DNA of 64,000 nucleotides. Source: CAVUAT01 sp963739545. Lineage in GTDB: Bacteria; Actinomycetota; Thermoleophilia; Solirubrobacterales; 70-9. The position numbers and the translations under genes are program-made. Below are positions 33,235 to 42,299 of the stretch, in pieces; position 1 is the first letter of the stretch, and each line of letters opens with the position of its first letter. The DNA lies in contig CAVUAT010000011.1 of NCBI GenBank assembly GCA_963739545.1, positions 1-64,000 of the forward strand. Direction: 5' to 3'. Under the pieces are notes generated by a model. It was not told where the DNA came from, did not search any database, and worked only from the letters and a program-made list of their open reading frames with translations.

Positions 33235-34156
33235 CAGCCCCCACGCCTGCGTCGCGACCGGCCGCCCCCGGACGCGAAGCGGAGGAGGCGGCCTTTGCGT
33301 GTTGTGCGATTGCGTTGATCAGGGTGGGCCACAGCGCGCGGGGCAGGTCGTGACCCATGCCGTCGATCGTCATCAGGCGCGCGCCGGGGATGGCCTTGGC
33401 GGTGGCGCGGCCGCCGGATGGGCGAATCAGCTTGTCGCGCGAGCCGTGGATGACGAGCGTCGGCGCGGTGATGCCGCGCAGGGCTTCGGTCCTGTCGCCT
33501 GAGGCGATGATCGCGCCGAGCTGGCGACCGGGCCCGCTCGCATCATGGGCTCTGTCGAAGCTGGCGGCGGCCATCTCGCGGATCTGCTCGGCGTCGTGCA
33601 GTCCCTTGGAGCCGACGACACCGAAGATCTCGGCGGCGCGCTCGACGACCTCATCGCGCGAGGTCGGGGGCTTGCCCAGCAGGTAGCGGTAGATCGAGGG
33701 CGAGGGCTGCCCCCGCCACCGGTTGCCCGTCGAGGACATGACCGAGACCAGCGAGCGCACCTTCTCGGGGTGCTCTGCGGCGAGCATCTGGCCGATCATT
33801 CCGCCCATCGAAGCGCCGACCACATGGGCGGGGTCGATATCGAGCTCGCGCATCAGCCCTGCCGTGTCCTGGGCCATGTCCGACAGCGTGTAGGAGCCGG
33901 CGGGGATCCTGCGGGTCAGCATCTCGCGCGTCGAGGGAGGGCGGGCGTGGACGTGGGTCGAGCGGCCGATGTCGCGGTTGTCGAAACGAACGACCTGGAA
34001 TCCGCGCTCGACGATGCCTTCGCAGAAGTCGGGGTGCCAGGCGATCATCTGCGTCGCGAGCCCCATCACGAGCAACACGGGCGGGTCGGCCGGATCGCCG
34101 TAGCGCTCGTAGCAGAGGGTGATTCCCCTGCCGACGTCTGCGAACTGCTCGCTCAC
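33227..34156 (-). CDS. Alpha/beta hydrolase
   Basis: A 309-residue alpha/beta-hydrolase fold protein. The nucleophile elbow is VVGASMGGMIGQ (GxSxG with Ser near residue 114), the acid is in HGSRDKLIRP, and the histidine in DGMGHDLPRA. The oxyanion region is VLLVMGLATQMIAWHPDF. It is similar to esterases, haloperoxidase-like and proline-iminopeptidase-like members, but the substrate is undecided. The C-terminus is Ala/Ser-rich. It is convergent with the desaturase operon and lies upstream of a DUF1365 gene. Confidence 0.9.
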   Translation of the reverse strand: MSEQFADVGRGITLCYERYGDPADPPVLLVMGLATQMIAWHPDFCEGIVERGFQVVRFDNRDIGRSTHVHARPPSTREMLTRRIPAGSYTLSDMAQDTAGLMRELDIDPAHVVGASMGGMIGQMLAAEHPEKVRSLVSVMSSTGNRWRGQPSPSIYRYLLGKPPTSRDEVVERAAEIFGVVGSKGLHDAEQIREMAAASFDRAHDASGPGRQLGAIIASGDRTEALRGITAPTLVIHGSRDKLIRPSGGRATAKAIPGARLMTIDGMGHDLPRALWPTLINAIAQHAKAASSASRPGAAGRDAGVGAAR

Positions 34157-34179
34157 TTCTCTAATGATGCCCGACCCGC

Positions 34180-34983
34180 TCAGGCCGTGGGCGCCGATGC
34201 CCCCGAGGATCCGGCCTCGGGGTTTCGGTAGTGCGGAACACCCTTGAGCTTCAGCCGCAGGCCGTGGGCGTAGATGCGGGCTATCGTCGTGATCGTCGCG
34301 GGCGGATAGGTGAGCAGCAGGCGCGTCATCGCCCCGCGGGTGATCTCGCGTCGCCGCAGCGAGAGGCCGGCGTCGTGGATGCGCTCGCCGTCCTGCTCGT
34401 TCGCGATCGACAGGGTCAGGGAGTCGCCGGGCTCGCCGGCGCGCAGGACGTAGGTCTGCTCCATCGGGTTGAAGGGCGAGACGTGCAGCCGCTTCGAGAA
34501 GCTCGCCTCGATCGGCCCGCCGCCGTCGCCGTCCCGGCGCCGCGCGGCGTAGCTGTGTCGCCCGCCCCAGGGCGTGTTGGTGACCTCGGCGATCACCGCC
34601 TGAGCGGGGCCGTCGGCATCGTCGTGGAGGAAGTAGAAGCTGACGGGGTTGAAGCCGACGCCGAAGAAGCGCGGCGTGGTCAGCAGTCGTACGGGGCCGC
34701 TCGGTGCCGGCGACCCGGTGCGGTCGGCGACCAGGGCGCGGGCGCGGGCAGCGAGCTCGGCGGGCCCGTCGGGGCCGACGCCCTCGTCGTCGTGCATGTA
34801 GTCGCCGGCCCGGAAGCGCACCGGGGCGGCGCGCCGGGCGGACCAGAGCGGATGGCGGTCGAGCAGGGCGGGCAGCTCGTCGAGGTCGAAGAGCGGCATG
34901 AAGACGCGGTAGGAGAGCCGGTGGTCGACCGGCGTGCGGCGGCGGTGGGCGACGGTGCCCTCGTAGATCGCGGACGCGGTCAT
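34180..34983 (-). CDS. DUF1365-family protein
   Basis: A 267-residue protein starts at ATG 34983. Family features are AIYEGTVAHRRRTPVDHRLS, FGVGFNPVSFYFLHDDADG, AEVTNTPWGGRHSYA and SPFNPMEQTYVL. DUF1365 (COG3496) proteins usually sit with the COG2907 amine oxidase and a cyclopropane-fatty-acid synthase-like enzyme, in membrane lipid modification. Here the oxidase is directly upstream with a 4-bp overlap, but no synthase gene is nearby. The reaction is unknown. Confidence 0.9.
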   Translation of the reverse strand: MTASAIYEGTVAHRRRTPVDHRLSYRVFMPLFDLDELPALLDRHPLWSARRAAPVRFRAGDYMHDDEGVGPDGPAELAARARALVADRTGSPAPSGPVRLLTTPRFFGVGFNPVSFYFLHDDADGPAQAVIAEVTNTPWGGRHSYAARRRDGDGGGPIEASFSKRLHVSPFNPMEQTYVLRAGEPGDSLTLSIANEQDGERIHDAGLSLRRREITRGAMTRLLLTYPPATITTIARIYAHGLRLKLKGVPHYRNPEAGSSGASAPTA

Positions 34984-36356
34984 GCAGCGAGCGGCATCTC
35001 CTCGGGCTCGGCGTCGGGCCCGGGTCGCGAGCGAAGGGCCACGGTCGATTCGTCGACGAGCTGCTCGCAGGCCCGAAGGCCGCTGCGGACGCCGTCCTCG
35101 TGGAAGCCCCAGCCCCAATACGCGCCGCAGTAGTGCATCCCGTCGCGGCCGCTGATCTCGGCCCAGCGCCCCTGCGCCGCGATGCCCTCGGGCGTGTACA
35201 CCGGATGGCTGTAGTCCAGCTTGCGGATCACCTTCGCGGGGTCGATCGCCTCGGTGCGGTTCAAGGTGACGAGGAATCGCTCGGGCGCGTCGAGCTGCTG
35301 GAGGCGGTTCATGTCGTAAGTGACGGTAGTGCGCCCCGGAACACGTTGCGCTGCCTCCTCTGCTCCGCGTCCGGGGGCAGCTGGCTCGATCAAGTGGAAG
35401 TTCCAGCTCGCCCAGGCGCGGCGGCGGCGCGGCATCAGGCTCGTATCGGTGTGGAGCACGGTCTCGTTGGGCTGGTAGGGGATGGCGCCGAGGATCTCGC
35501 GTTCGGCCGGGGTCGGCGCGGCCAGCAGCGACAGGGCCTGGTCGGAGTGTGTCGCGACGACGACATCGTCAAAGCTCTCGCGGCCGCTATCGGTGACGAC
35601 CACGACGCCGCCCTCGGGGTGGCGATGGATCTCGCGCACGGGGGAGGAGAGGCGCACGCGGTCGTGCCAGGGGGCGCTGATCGCCTCGACGTAGCTGCGC
35701 GATCCGCCGACGACCGAGCGCCACTTGGGCCGGCCGAGCAGCTGCAGGGAGCCGTGGTTGTCGAGGAACTCGGCGAGGAAGCTGATCGGGAAGTTCCAAA
35801 GCTGCTCGGGATCGGCGGACCACACGGCCGAGGCCTGGGGCACGATCAGCCGCTCGACGAAATAGTCCGAGAAGCCGCGCTCCTTGCAGAACGAGCGAAG
35901 GGAGCCGCCCGTGCCGTTGGTGCCGATCACCTCGCGCGCCTCCTTGTTGAAGCGAATGAGGTCGGCGAGCATGCGGTGGAAGCGGGGGTCGAAGACGTGG
36001 CTGCCCTTCGCGAAGAGCCCGGGTAGGGTCGCCGCCCATTCGAAGTCGCCCCGGCCGTCGGACACGGAGAAGCTCATCGGAGCGGCCTGGGTCGAGACGC
36101 CGATGCTCTCGAAGAGCCGCTCTAGGTTCGGGTAGTTGCGGTCGTTCAGGACGATGAAACCGGTGTCGACGGCGTGGCGGCCGCTCTCGGTCTCGACCGT
36201 GGCGGTGTTGGAGTGACCGCCCAGGCGCGAGTCGGCCTCGAAGACGGTGATCTCGTGGCCGGCGTTGTGCAGCTCGTGTGCGCTGACGAGCCCCGACACA
36301 CCCGTGCCGACGATCGCCACGCGCCGCGCGTTCTCGATTCTTTTCGCCATCCTCAT
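34980..36356 (-). CDS. FAD-dependent amine-oxidase-like protein (COG2907)
   Basis: A 458-residue flavoprotein has VAIVGTGVSGLVSAHELHNA near the start and the GG doublet DSRLGGHSNTATVE, then FIVLNDRNYPNLERLFE and a C-terminal FAD contact MHYCGAYWGWGFHEDGVRSG. This is the COG2907 family, usually paired with DUF1365 and associated with fatty-acid modification. It could oxidise or saturate acyl chains; the actual substrate is not known. The start is either ATG 36356 or 36350. The 4-bp overlap with DUF1365 implies an obligate pair. Confidence 0.9.
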   Translation of the reverse strand: MRMAKRIENARRVAIVGTGVSGLVSAHELHNAGHEITVFEADSRLGGHSNTATVETESGRHAVDTGFIVLNDRNYPNLERLFESIGVSTQAAPMSFSVSDGRGDFEWAATLPGLFAKGSHVFDPRFHRMLADLIRFNKEAREVIGTNGTGGSLRSFCKERGFSDYFVERLIVPQASAVWSADPEQLWNFPISFLAEFLDNHGSLQLLGRPKWRSVVGGSRSYVEAISAPWHDRVRLSSPVREIHRHPEGGVVVVTDSGRESFDDVVVATHSDQALSLLAAPTPAEREILGAIPYQPNETVLHTDTSLMPRRRRAWASWNFHLIEPAAPGRGAEEAAQRVPGRTTVTYDMNRLQQLDAPERFLVTLNRTEAIDPAKVIRKLDYSHPVYTPEGIAAQGRWAEISGRDGMHYCGAYWGWGFHEDGVRSGLRACEQLVDESTVALRSRPGPDAEPEEMPLAA

Positions 36357-36428
36357 CTGATTCGTACGAGCCGCCCCGCCGGATCAGTTGGGTTGCGGCC
36401 TGACTGGGCACGGTTCGGGGAACGCAGG

Positions 36429-38051
36429 CTAGGGCGCGGCCGGCTTCTTTTTCCTCTTCTTGGGCTCGGGGAGGGGCTTCGGCGGTTTCTTGCGCAGGTC
36501 GGGGTTGCAGCCGGTGCCGACGCACGAGCTCAGCTTCGCCAGTTTCTTCAGCAGGAACTTGACGGCGGGGGCGTAGCGGCCGTCGGAGTAGACGGAGTCG
36601 AGCTGGAGCGGGTCTCGGACCATGTCGTAGAGCTCCCGGCCGCCGTCCGAGTACTTGACCAGCAGGTAGCGGCCGGTGCGGATCGCGCGGTACTTGGGCG
36701 GCTTGATCACGCGGCCCGAAAGCTGGGCCGTCTGGTCGAGGTCGAGGTTCTTGACGCGGATGGCCGACGGCTTCGGAGCCTTGCCCGACCCGGCGGCGCT
36801 CGCGGGGTCGGCGAGCGCGATCGGGCGGCCGGTCTCGATCAGCAGCGGGCGCTGAGTGCGAAGCGCCGGGTCCCTGGCGTGGGGGAGGTACGAGCGGCCG
36901 TCGACGGTGATTCCCGGGGCGACTCCCGCCGCGTCGAGGATCGTCGGCACCAGGTCGACGTTCGAGACGAGCTCGTTGCTCAGTCCGGCCGCCGGGATGC
37001 CGGGGCCGCGGATCAGCAGCGGAACCTTCGACGACGGGTCGTAGGCGACGAACTTGCCCTGGTGCAGCCGGTGCTGGCCCTGCATGTAGCCGTTGTCTGA
37101 GGTGAAGATCACGTAGGTCTCGCCGAGCACGCCCTCGGCGAACAGCTTGTTGACGATCGCCTCCACCGCCTCGTCGACGGCGAGCAGCGTCTCGAGGCGG
37201 TTCCGGTAGCGGGTCAGGACCTTCGACTGGAGCCCGCCGCCGAGGCGCTTGACGGCCTTCAGCCACGGCGGCTTGTCGCGGGTGTCTTTCTCGTTGTAGG
37301 TCTTGTCCTTCGGCAGGAGGGCCGAGCCGAAGGCGCCGAAGTGGCGGACCGCGGGGATGGCCGGGTCGTGCGGCGCGAAGAAGTGCGTCTCGAGATACAG
37401 CGGGCGGGTCGGGAAGACATTGAAGTGGTTGTCGATCCGAGCCACCGCCTTCTGCGCGTAGACGTCGGTCTGGTAGTCGCTCGTCTCGTAGCGGACGGGG
37501 ACGCCGTTCTCGTTGAGCTTGAACCCGTAGTAGGCCGAGGGTGGGTCGGGGAGGAAGCCGTAGAACTCGCCGTTCGGCAGCTTCCATCCCGGCGGGACGT
37601 ACGTCTGGTCGGTGGCGCCATAGCCGTTCGGCATCTTGCCGATGTGGACCGTGCGGTAGTTCGCGGACTGCAGCCAGACCGGCAGGGTCTGCCCGTCCTT
37701 GAGGAGGTCATAGCCGCCGTCGGGAGCGGTGTTGCCGAGCACGTTGTGGTTGTGCGCGTGCTGCCCCGTGAGCCAGGTCGCGCGGGACGGGCAGCAGAGG
37801 GGGTAGGCCGCATACGACTTGCCGAACGTCGTACCGGCAGCGCCGATCAGCGCCTGCGTCTTGGGCATCGCGATCATGTCGCGCACCGTCTGGTCATCGG
37901 TCGTGATCACGACGATGTGCGGCGGGCCGCCGTGCGAGGCGTGCGAGTCCTCGCCCGGCCACGCGAGGGCGGCGAGCACGCAAGCGGACGCCAGGGCGGC
38001 GAAGAGTGCCGCCCCCGCCCTGCGCCTGCGAGTGCGTCCTGTGCCCTGCAT
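36429..38051 (-). CDS. Secreted sulfatase
   Basis: A 540-residue sulfatase has an N-terminal hydrophobic signal (AGAALFAALASACVLAALAW) and metal ligand motif VVITTDDQTV. The PLCCPSRATWLTG motif contains the CxPSR cysteine normally converted to formylglycine, and IFTSDNGYMQGQHRLHQGK follows later. It hydrolyses sulfate esters outside the membrane. A formylglycine-generating enzyme is not in the window. The C-terminus ends in a basic Lys/Arg/Pro tail (PEPKKRKKKPAAP) like other exported proteins here. Two cysteines (SSCVGTGCNP) before the tail may form a disulfide. Confidence 0.93.
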   Translation of the reverse strand: MQGTGRTRRRRAGAALFAALASACVLAALAWPGEDSHASHGGPPHIVVITTDDQTVRDMIAMPKTQALIGAAGTTFGKSYAAYPLCCPSRATWLTGQHAHNHNVLGNTAPDGGYDLLKDGQTLPVWLQSANYRTVHIGKMPNGYGATDQTYVPPGWKLPNGEFYGFLPDPPSAYYGFKLNENGVPVRYETSDYQTDVYAQKAVARIDNHFNVFPTRPLYLETHFFAPHDPAIPAVRHFGAFGSALLPKDKTYNEKDTRDKPPWLKAVKRLGGGLQSKVLTRYRNRLETLLAVDEAVEAIVNKLFAEGVLGETYVIFTSDNGYMQGQHRLHQGKFVAYDPSSKVPLLIRGPGIPAAGLSNELVSNVDLVPTILDAAGVAPGITVDGRSYLPHARDPALRTQRPLLIETGRPIALADPASAAGSGKAPKPSAIRVKNLDLDQTAQLSGRVIKPPKYRAIRTGRYLLVKYSDGGRELYDMVRDPLQLDSVYSDGRYAPAVKFLLKKLAKLSSCVGTGCNPDLRKKPPKPLPEPKKRKKKPAAP

Positions 38052-38116
38052 TGGCCAAGCAAAGTAACGACCCGGCCAGCGCGAAGCTGCGGGTGGGCGC
38101 GGCTAAGGTCAGTCGC

Positions 38117-38287
38117 ATGAGCGGCCGCATCATCGGCAGTCACTTCAACCGCGACGGGAAGCCGAAGCGGGCCTATCGCAGCGAGAGCGAGGCTCGGCGC
38201 GAGGCCGGGCGCTTCGGGATGACGTTCTACCGCTGCGACGTGTGCAACAAGTTCCACCTCGCGAGCCCGCCGGGGCGGGATCGCTGA
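38117..38287 (+). CDS. Small CxxC protein
   Basis: A 56-residue basic protein starts at ATG 38117. It has RAYRSESEARREAGRFGMTF then YRCDVCNKFHLASPPG. The single CxxC followed by FHL resembles small zinc-ribbon or recycled-tRNA-fold proteins such as hypothetical actinobacterial YRCxxCxxxHL proteins. It lies between the sulfatase (divergent) and the DUF2207 gene (convergent). Function unknown; nucleic-acid binding is possible. Confidence 0.6.
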   Translation: MSGRIIGSHFNRDGKPKRAYRSESEARREAGRFGMTFYRCDVCNKFHLASPPGRDR

Positions 38288-38297
38288 GCGGCCGGGG

Positions 38298-40115
38298 CTA
38301 CCAGGAGCCGCCGCCTCCGCCGCCCCCGCCACCGCCTCCTCCTCCGGAGAAGCCGCCGCCCCCGCCGCTGCTCGACGACTCCGGGGCGACCTGCGACGCG
38401 AACCCCGAGCTGAACGACTGACCGCTGAACGAGGCGGCCCCCATGCCCCCGTAGAAGTAACCGCCGCTCCAGGTGTTGTTGGAGCTTTCGAGGACCGGCG
38501 CGGGGATGCGGCCTGACTTGATCATCCGCTCTGCGGTGCCGAAGGCGACTCCGAAGACGAGGATGCGCTTCCAGAGCTCGAGGGTCGCTGGCGGGTCGTC
38601 CTTGAGAGTTGGGAAGTCGCGGGTCCAGCGCTCGAACGACTGCCACTTGGCGCTGCGCTCGGCGTACTCCGGGGCGAGACGCCGTAGGCGGTTGCGCGGA
38701 TAGGCCATGACGACCAGCAACGTGATGACGCCGATCGCGGTCGGCAGGATCCACTCCTCGGTGACCGCGACGTCGCAGATGACGATCACGCCGAAGAGCA
38801 CGAGCAGGGCGGGGACCATGAGCCATCGCTTCGGGTTGTAGGAGCGGTCCCACTCGAGCTGCCCGTCGTCGATGCCGTTCAGCGAGCTCGTCATCGACTC
38901 CCAGCGGCCGCGCCAGGTGACGGAGTGCTCGGGGATCCGGTCCTTCATCTCGCTCATCGCGACCGTGTCCGATTCGAGCAGCTCGTCGAAGAAGTTGAGC
39001 ACCTCCTTCTCATGCGGCTCGAGCTCGCCCGCGGGCCGCTTCGGAGGCACGCTCAGCGAGAGGTCGAGCTTCTCCTCCTCGGCGTCGGTGGTCTTCGCCT
39101 CGTAGTACCCGCGGTCGACGAGGTCGAGCAGGGTGGCGAGGACGGTGTCGGCGCTGTCGTCACCTTCGTGGGCGAGGCCGTAGGCGAGCGCCGGGCTGGC
39201 GTCATCGGGAGGCTCGGGAAGGTGGTTCGGAGCGGACGTCTGCGGCTCGCGGGCCAGGCGGGAGAAAGCGAACAGCAGGCCGAGTGCCGCGGCGGCGACT
39301 ATCGCCGCGAGCAGGGCGGCGTTGTTCGCGATGAAGCGCTTGGTCTTGTTGAAGGCGGAGTTGTAATCGTCGTCGTTCTGGCCCTCCTCCTCGAGGATCC
39401 CCGACAGTCCCTCGCCGGCCTCGACCCTCGCGGCCCCGACGCCCTGACTCGGGGTGCGCGGCATGGTCACGCGCATCTCCACGAACTGGCCGTCGCGGAC
39501 ATCGGATGCCTCGAGGCGGGCGACGCCCTCGTCGCGGAAGGTCTCGCCCTCGACGTCGCGGGGCTTGCCCCACACGCGGTAGAGGGGGTCGGCAGGATCG
39601 AGTGCGGGGTTGGTCAGCGAAGCGCGCAGCGTCGGCAGGTCGAACGGCCACTGGTCGCCCCAAACCTTCCATTCGAGGTCGAGCACGTCGTCGTAGGCGA
39701 CCAGTGCGCCGACGACCCGGTAGCGGATCGTGAAGGTGCGGCTCTCGTCGCTTGCCTTGTGGTGCCAGACGATCCGGATCCCGTTGCCCTCCGGCGTGAC
39801 CCCGTAAGTGCCTTCGAGGTCGGTGCAGCCGAAGAAGGTGCAGCCCCCCGGCCTGTAGACCCTTCCACCCTCGGAGACAACGACGTTGTCGATCGTGTCG
39901 CTCGGCCGCAGGGGGATGTCGCGGTAGGAGGCCTCGAAGCCGCCCTCGTATTCGAAGGTCAGGTTCTCCTCGACCAGGAGAGCGGCGTTCGGGGCCAGCC
40001 GCATGTTGACCTCGGCCTCGGTGACCTTGTCCTCGCGGGCCACGGCGCTGGCGGGAAGGGCGAGGCAGCAGGCAGCCGCCAGCGAGACGAGGCCGAGGAG
40101 CGCATGGCGGGGCAC
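38298..40115 (-). CDS. DUF2207-family membrane protein with glycine-rich tail
   Basis: A 605-residue protein has a signal peptide (LLGLVSLAAACCLALPASAVA) and a large extracellular beta domain (DUF2207) with FEYEGGFEASYRDIPLRPSD and VWHHKASDESRTFTIRY. A helix is at NNAALLAAIVAAAALGLLF, a cytoplasmic part follows, two helices lie near residues 435-475, and the end is Gly-rich (GGGGGFSGGGGGGG, SW). DUF2207 proteins almost always neighbour LemA genes, as here: lemA ends 2 bases upstream. Their role in the envelope is unknown. Confidence 0.9.
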   Translation of the reverse strand: MPRHALLGLVSLAAACCLALPASAVAREDKVTEAEVNMRLAPNAALLVEENLTFEYEGGFEASYRDIPLRPSDTIDNVVVSEGGRVYRPGGCTFFGCTDLEGTYGVTPEGNGIRIVWHHKASDESRTFTIRYRVVGALVAYDDVLDLEWKVWGDQWPFDLPTLRASLTNPALDPADPLYRVWGKPRDVEGETFRDEGVARLEASDVRDGQFVEMRVTMPRTPSQGVGAARVEAGEGLSGILEEEGQNDDDYNSAFNKTKRFIANNAALLAAIVAAAALGLLFAFSRLAREPQTSAPNHLPEPPDDASPALAYGLAHEGDDSADTVLATLLDLVDRGYYEAKTTDAEEEKLDLSLSVPPKRPAGELEPHEKEVLNFFDELLESDTVAMSEMKDRIPEHSVTWRGRWESMTSSLNGIDDGQLEWDRSYNPKRWLMVPALLVLFGVIVICDVAVTEEWILPTAIGVITLLVVMAYPRNRLRRLAPEYAERSAKWQSFERWTRDFPTLKDDPPATLELWKRILVFGVAFGTAERMIKSGRIPAPVLESSNNTWSGGYFYGGMGAASFSGQSFSSGFASQVAPESSSSGGGGGFSGGGGGGGGGGGGGSW

Positions 40116-40117
40116 GG

Positions 40118-40729
40118 CTACTTCTCGGCTGCGGGGGGCGCGGCGGGCGGCGGCGCTTCGGCGCCGGCCGGCTGATCGAAGCTGACCTCGGGGGTCGCCT
40201 CGGCCTCGGCGGGGGCGTCGTAGAACTGGCGGGCCTCGAAGTTGAAGGCGTTGGCGACCAGGGACGGGGGGAAGACCTGGATCAGCGTGTTGTAGGTCTG
40301 GACCGTGTCGTTGTAGACGCGGCGTGTGATCTGGATCTGGTTCTCGGTCTCGGACAGCTCGCCCTGCAGCTGCTGGAAGTTCTCGGTCGCGCGCAGCTCG
40401 GGGTACTGCTCGGCGACGACCATGAGGCGGCCCAGCATCTGCTCGAGGAAGCTCTCGGCCCCGGCCTGCTGGGGCGGGGCCGTGGCGGCGACCGCGGTGC
40501 TGCGCGCCTTGGTCACGTTCTCGAAGGTCTCGCGCTCGTGCGTCGCGTAGCCCTTGACCGCCTCCACCAGGTTCGGGATCAGGTCGTGGCGGCGCTTCAG
40601 CGCAGCCTCGATCTGCGCCCAGCTGTTGTCCACGGCGTTGCGCCGCGAGACCATTCGGTTGTAGATCAGCAGCACACCGAGGCCGATGAGGGCGGCGACG
40701 GCGATCAGGATGATGAGTACGAGGCCCAT
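40118..40729 (-). CDS. LemA-family protein
   Basis: A 203-residue protein has one N-terminal membrane helix (LVLIILIAVAALIGLGVLLI) followed by YNRMVSRRNAVDNSWAQIEA and RRHDLIPNLVEAVKGYATHE, the LemA hallmark, then a long helical bundle. The C-terminal 30 residues are Ala/Pro-rich. It is transcribed with the DUF2207 gene immediately downstream. LemA proteins are presumed membrane-anchored scaffolds; no enzymatic role is known. Confidence 0.93.
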   Translation of the reverse strand: MGLVLIILIAVAALIGLGVLLIYNRMVSRRNAVDNSWAQIEAALKRRHDLIPNLVEAVKGYATHERETFENVTKARSTAVAATAPPQQAGAESFLEQMLGRLMVVAEQYPELRATENFQQLQGELSETENQIQITRRVYNDTVQTYNTLIQVFPPSLVANAFNFEARQFYDAPAEAEATPEVSFDQPAGAEAPPPAAPPAAEK

Positions 40730-40742
40730 GTGTGGCGAGAAC

Positions 40743-41363
40743 CTATCCGCTCCCGCGGCGGGGCGTGCCCTGGACCAGGTGCCAGTCGAAGCGGGCGAAG
40801 CCGATCCGCAGATCGCCGGCGTGTTCGCGGACCCAGGCGCCGTCGTCGGGCTCGAGGTAGCGAGCGGCGAGCTCGATCAGCTCGGCGTCCGATCCGAAGT
40901 CCGAGCGGTAGAGCTTGACCACGCCCGGGAGCTCGAGCTCGCCCCGCTCGCTGTCCAGCCGGGACTCCGCCCTTATGTAGGAGCGCGTCGCCGCCTCGAG
41001 CTCTTCGTCGACTCCTGCGGCCGTGTAGGCGCGGACCGGGGGACACGAGCGCGCGCCGCAGTTGAGCGCGAAGTGGATGCGAGGATCGGGAGCGCTCGGA
41101 GCAGCGCGCAGGCGCGGGTCACCCTCGCGCAGCAGCGGGCGCAGGCCATAGGGCGGCCGCTTGTTGCCGCGCAGCAGGCCGTGCTCGATCACGTCGAGGG
41201 TGTATTCGAGCCCGCCGGCGCGGTGGGCGGCCTGCTTGAACAGGCGCCGGTGGCGAAACAGGTGGCCCGAGCGCGGCCGCTCGGCGAGCGTCTCGCGCAG
41301 AGTCTCGTTGTAGGCGTTCAGCCAGTAGGCGATCCGCGAACCGTCGTCGTCTCCGATGCCCAC
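40743..41363 (-). CDS. DUF547-family protein
   Basis: A protein of about 207 residues has the DUF547 core: RIAYWLNAYNETLRETLAER, IEHGLLRGNKRPPYG, DPRIHFALNCGARSCPPVRA and YTAAGVDEELEAATRSYI. The family is described as peptidase-like with a conserved His/Cys patch, but its function is unproven. A longer open frame to 41423 runs into the tRNA-Leu gene and cannot be right. GTG 41363 or GTG 41372 are the plausible starts. It ends 14 bases before lemA, so may be first in a DUF547-lemA-DUF2207 operon. Confidence 0.85.
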   Translation of the reverse strand: MGIGDDDGSRIAYWLNAYNETLRETLAERPRSGHLFRHRRLFKQAAHRAGGLEYTLDVIEHGLLRGNKRPPYGLRPLLREGDPRLRAAPSAPDPRIHFALNCGARSCPPVRAYTAAGVDEELEAATRSYIRAESRLDSERGELELPGVVKLYRSDFGSDAELIELAARYLEPDDGAWVREHAGDLRIGFARFDWHLVQGTPRRGSG

Positions 41364-41376
41364 TGCCTCCACGAGA

Positions 41377-41460
41377 TGCGGCTGAGAGGAGTCGAACCTC
41401 CACGTCCCGAAGGACACAGGCACCTGAAGCCTGCGCGTCTACCAGTTCCGCCACAGCCGC
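41377..41460 (-). tRNA. tRNA-Leu (CAG)
   Basis: The complement starts GCGGCTGTGGCGGAACTGG and closes with a matching CAGCCGC acceptor strand. The anticodon loop is TTCAGGT between CAGGC and GCCTG, giving anticodon CAG. The long variable arm (TGTCCTTCGGGACGT) and TTCGACTC T-loop are typical of class II tRNA-Leu. CCA is not encoded. Confidence 0.95.
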
Positions 41461-41540
41461 GGGACAGGCAAATCTAGCGGGTCGCAGGCGACCCACTTCG
41501 AATCGGAAAGCCTTGGCTACACTGCCGATCCGCAGCACCT

Positions 41541-41613
41541 GCCCCCATCGTCTAGTGGCCTAGGACGCCGGATTCTCAGTCCGGAAACAGGGGTTCGACT
41601 CCCCTTGGGGGTG
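41541..41613 (+). tRNA. tRNA-Glu (CTC)
   Basis: It starts GCCCCCATCGTCTAGTGG, the classic tRNA-Glu opening. The anticodon loop TTCTCAG lies between CCGGA and TCCGG, giving CTC. The T-arm is GGGGTTCGACTCCCC, and the acceptor closes TGGGGGT. It is 73 bases long with no encoded CCA. Confidence 0.95.
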
Positions 41614-41645
41614 CTGACTTCGCCCACCCGCCAGAATCACTGCCG

Positions 41646-42299
41646 ATGACCGAGGCACAACGAAGCGGGGAGGGGCCCGAGGAGCACCGCGGCCCGACCG
41701 ACCTGATGGAGGCGATGGGCGGACCGCAGGGGATCGCCGACTCGAGCCTGCCGGCGCTCGCCTTCGTGATCGCCTACACCTTCAACGGCAACGAGCTCGC
41801 GATGGCCGCCTGGATCGCCGTCGGCGTCGGGGCCGTCGTAGCGCTGGTGCGCATCCTCCGTCGCGAGCCGCTGCAGTTCGCGCTCGCGGGGTTCGCCGGC
41901 GTCGCCCTCGCCGCGTTCGTCGCCGATCGCACCGGCAAGGCCGAGGACTTCTTCCTGCCGGGCCTGCTGCTGAACCTCGGATACGCCCTCGCCTACCTCG
42001 TCTCGATCGCGGTCGGGTGGCCACTGCTCGGAGTCATCCTCGGGCCGCTGACGGGGGAGGGGATGGAGTGGCGAAGCGACCCCGACAAGGTCCGGGCCTA
42101 CACCCGGGCGAGCTGGGTCTGGGTCGGCGTCTTCACCCTCCGGCTCGCGGTGCAGCTGCCGCTTTACTTCGCCGGCGCGCTGCTCGCTCTCGGGATCGCG
42201 AAGACGGCGATGGGGATCCCCATCTTCCTGATCGCCATCTGGCTCTCGTATCGGATCCTCAAAACCGAAGCGGGCCCCGAGCCCAATATCTCGACCTAG
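41646..42299 (+). CDS. DUF3159 membrane protein
   Basis: A 217-residue protein opens with a hydrophilic segment containing DLMEAMGGPQGIADSSLPAL and has about six hydrophobic helices (AYTFNGNELAMAAWIAVGVG, LNLGYALAYLVSIAVGWPLL and others). The loop MEWRSDPDKVRAYTRASWVW and end GIPIFLIAIWLSYRILK match DUF3159 proteins of actinobacteria. Function unknown. It follows the tRNA-Glu gene by 32 bases. Confidence 0.88.
   Translation: MTEAQRSGEGPEEHRGPTDLMEAMGGPQGIADSSLPALAFVIAYTFNGNELAMAAWIAVGVGAVVALVRILRREPLQFALAGFAGVALAAFVADRTGKAEDFFLPGLLLNLGYALAYLVSIAVGWPLLGVILGPLTGEGMEWRSDPDKVRAYTRASWVWVGVFTLRLAVQLPLYFAGALLALGIAKTAMGIPIFLIAIWLSYRILKTEAGPEPNIST

Noticed and set aside
41364..41423. N-terminal extension of the DUF547 gene
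   Set aside because: It would overlap the tRNA-Leu gene; the residues have no family similarity.
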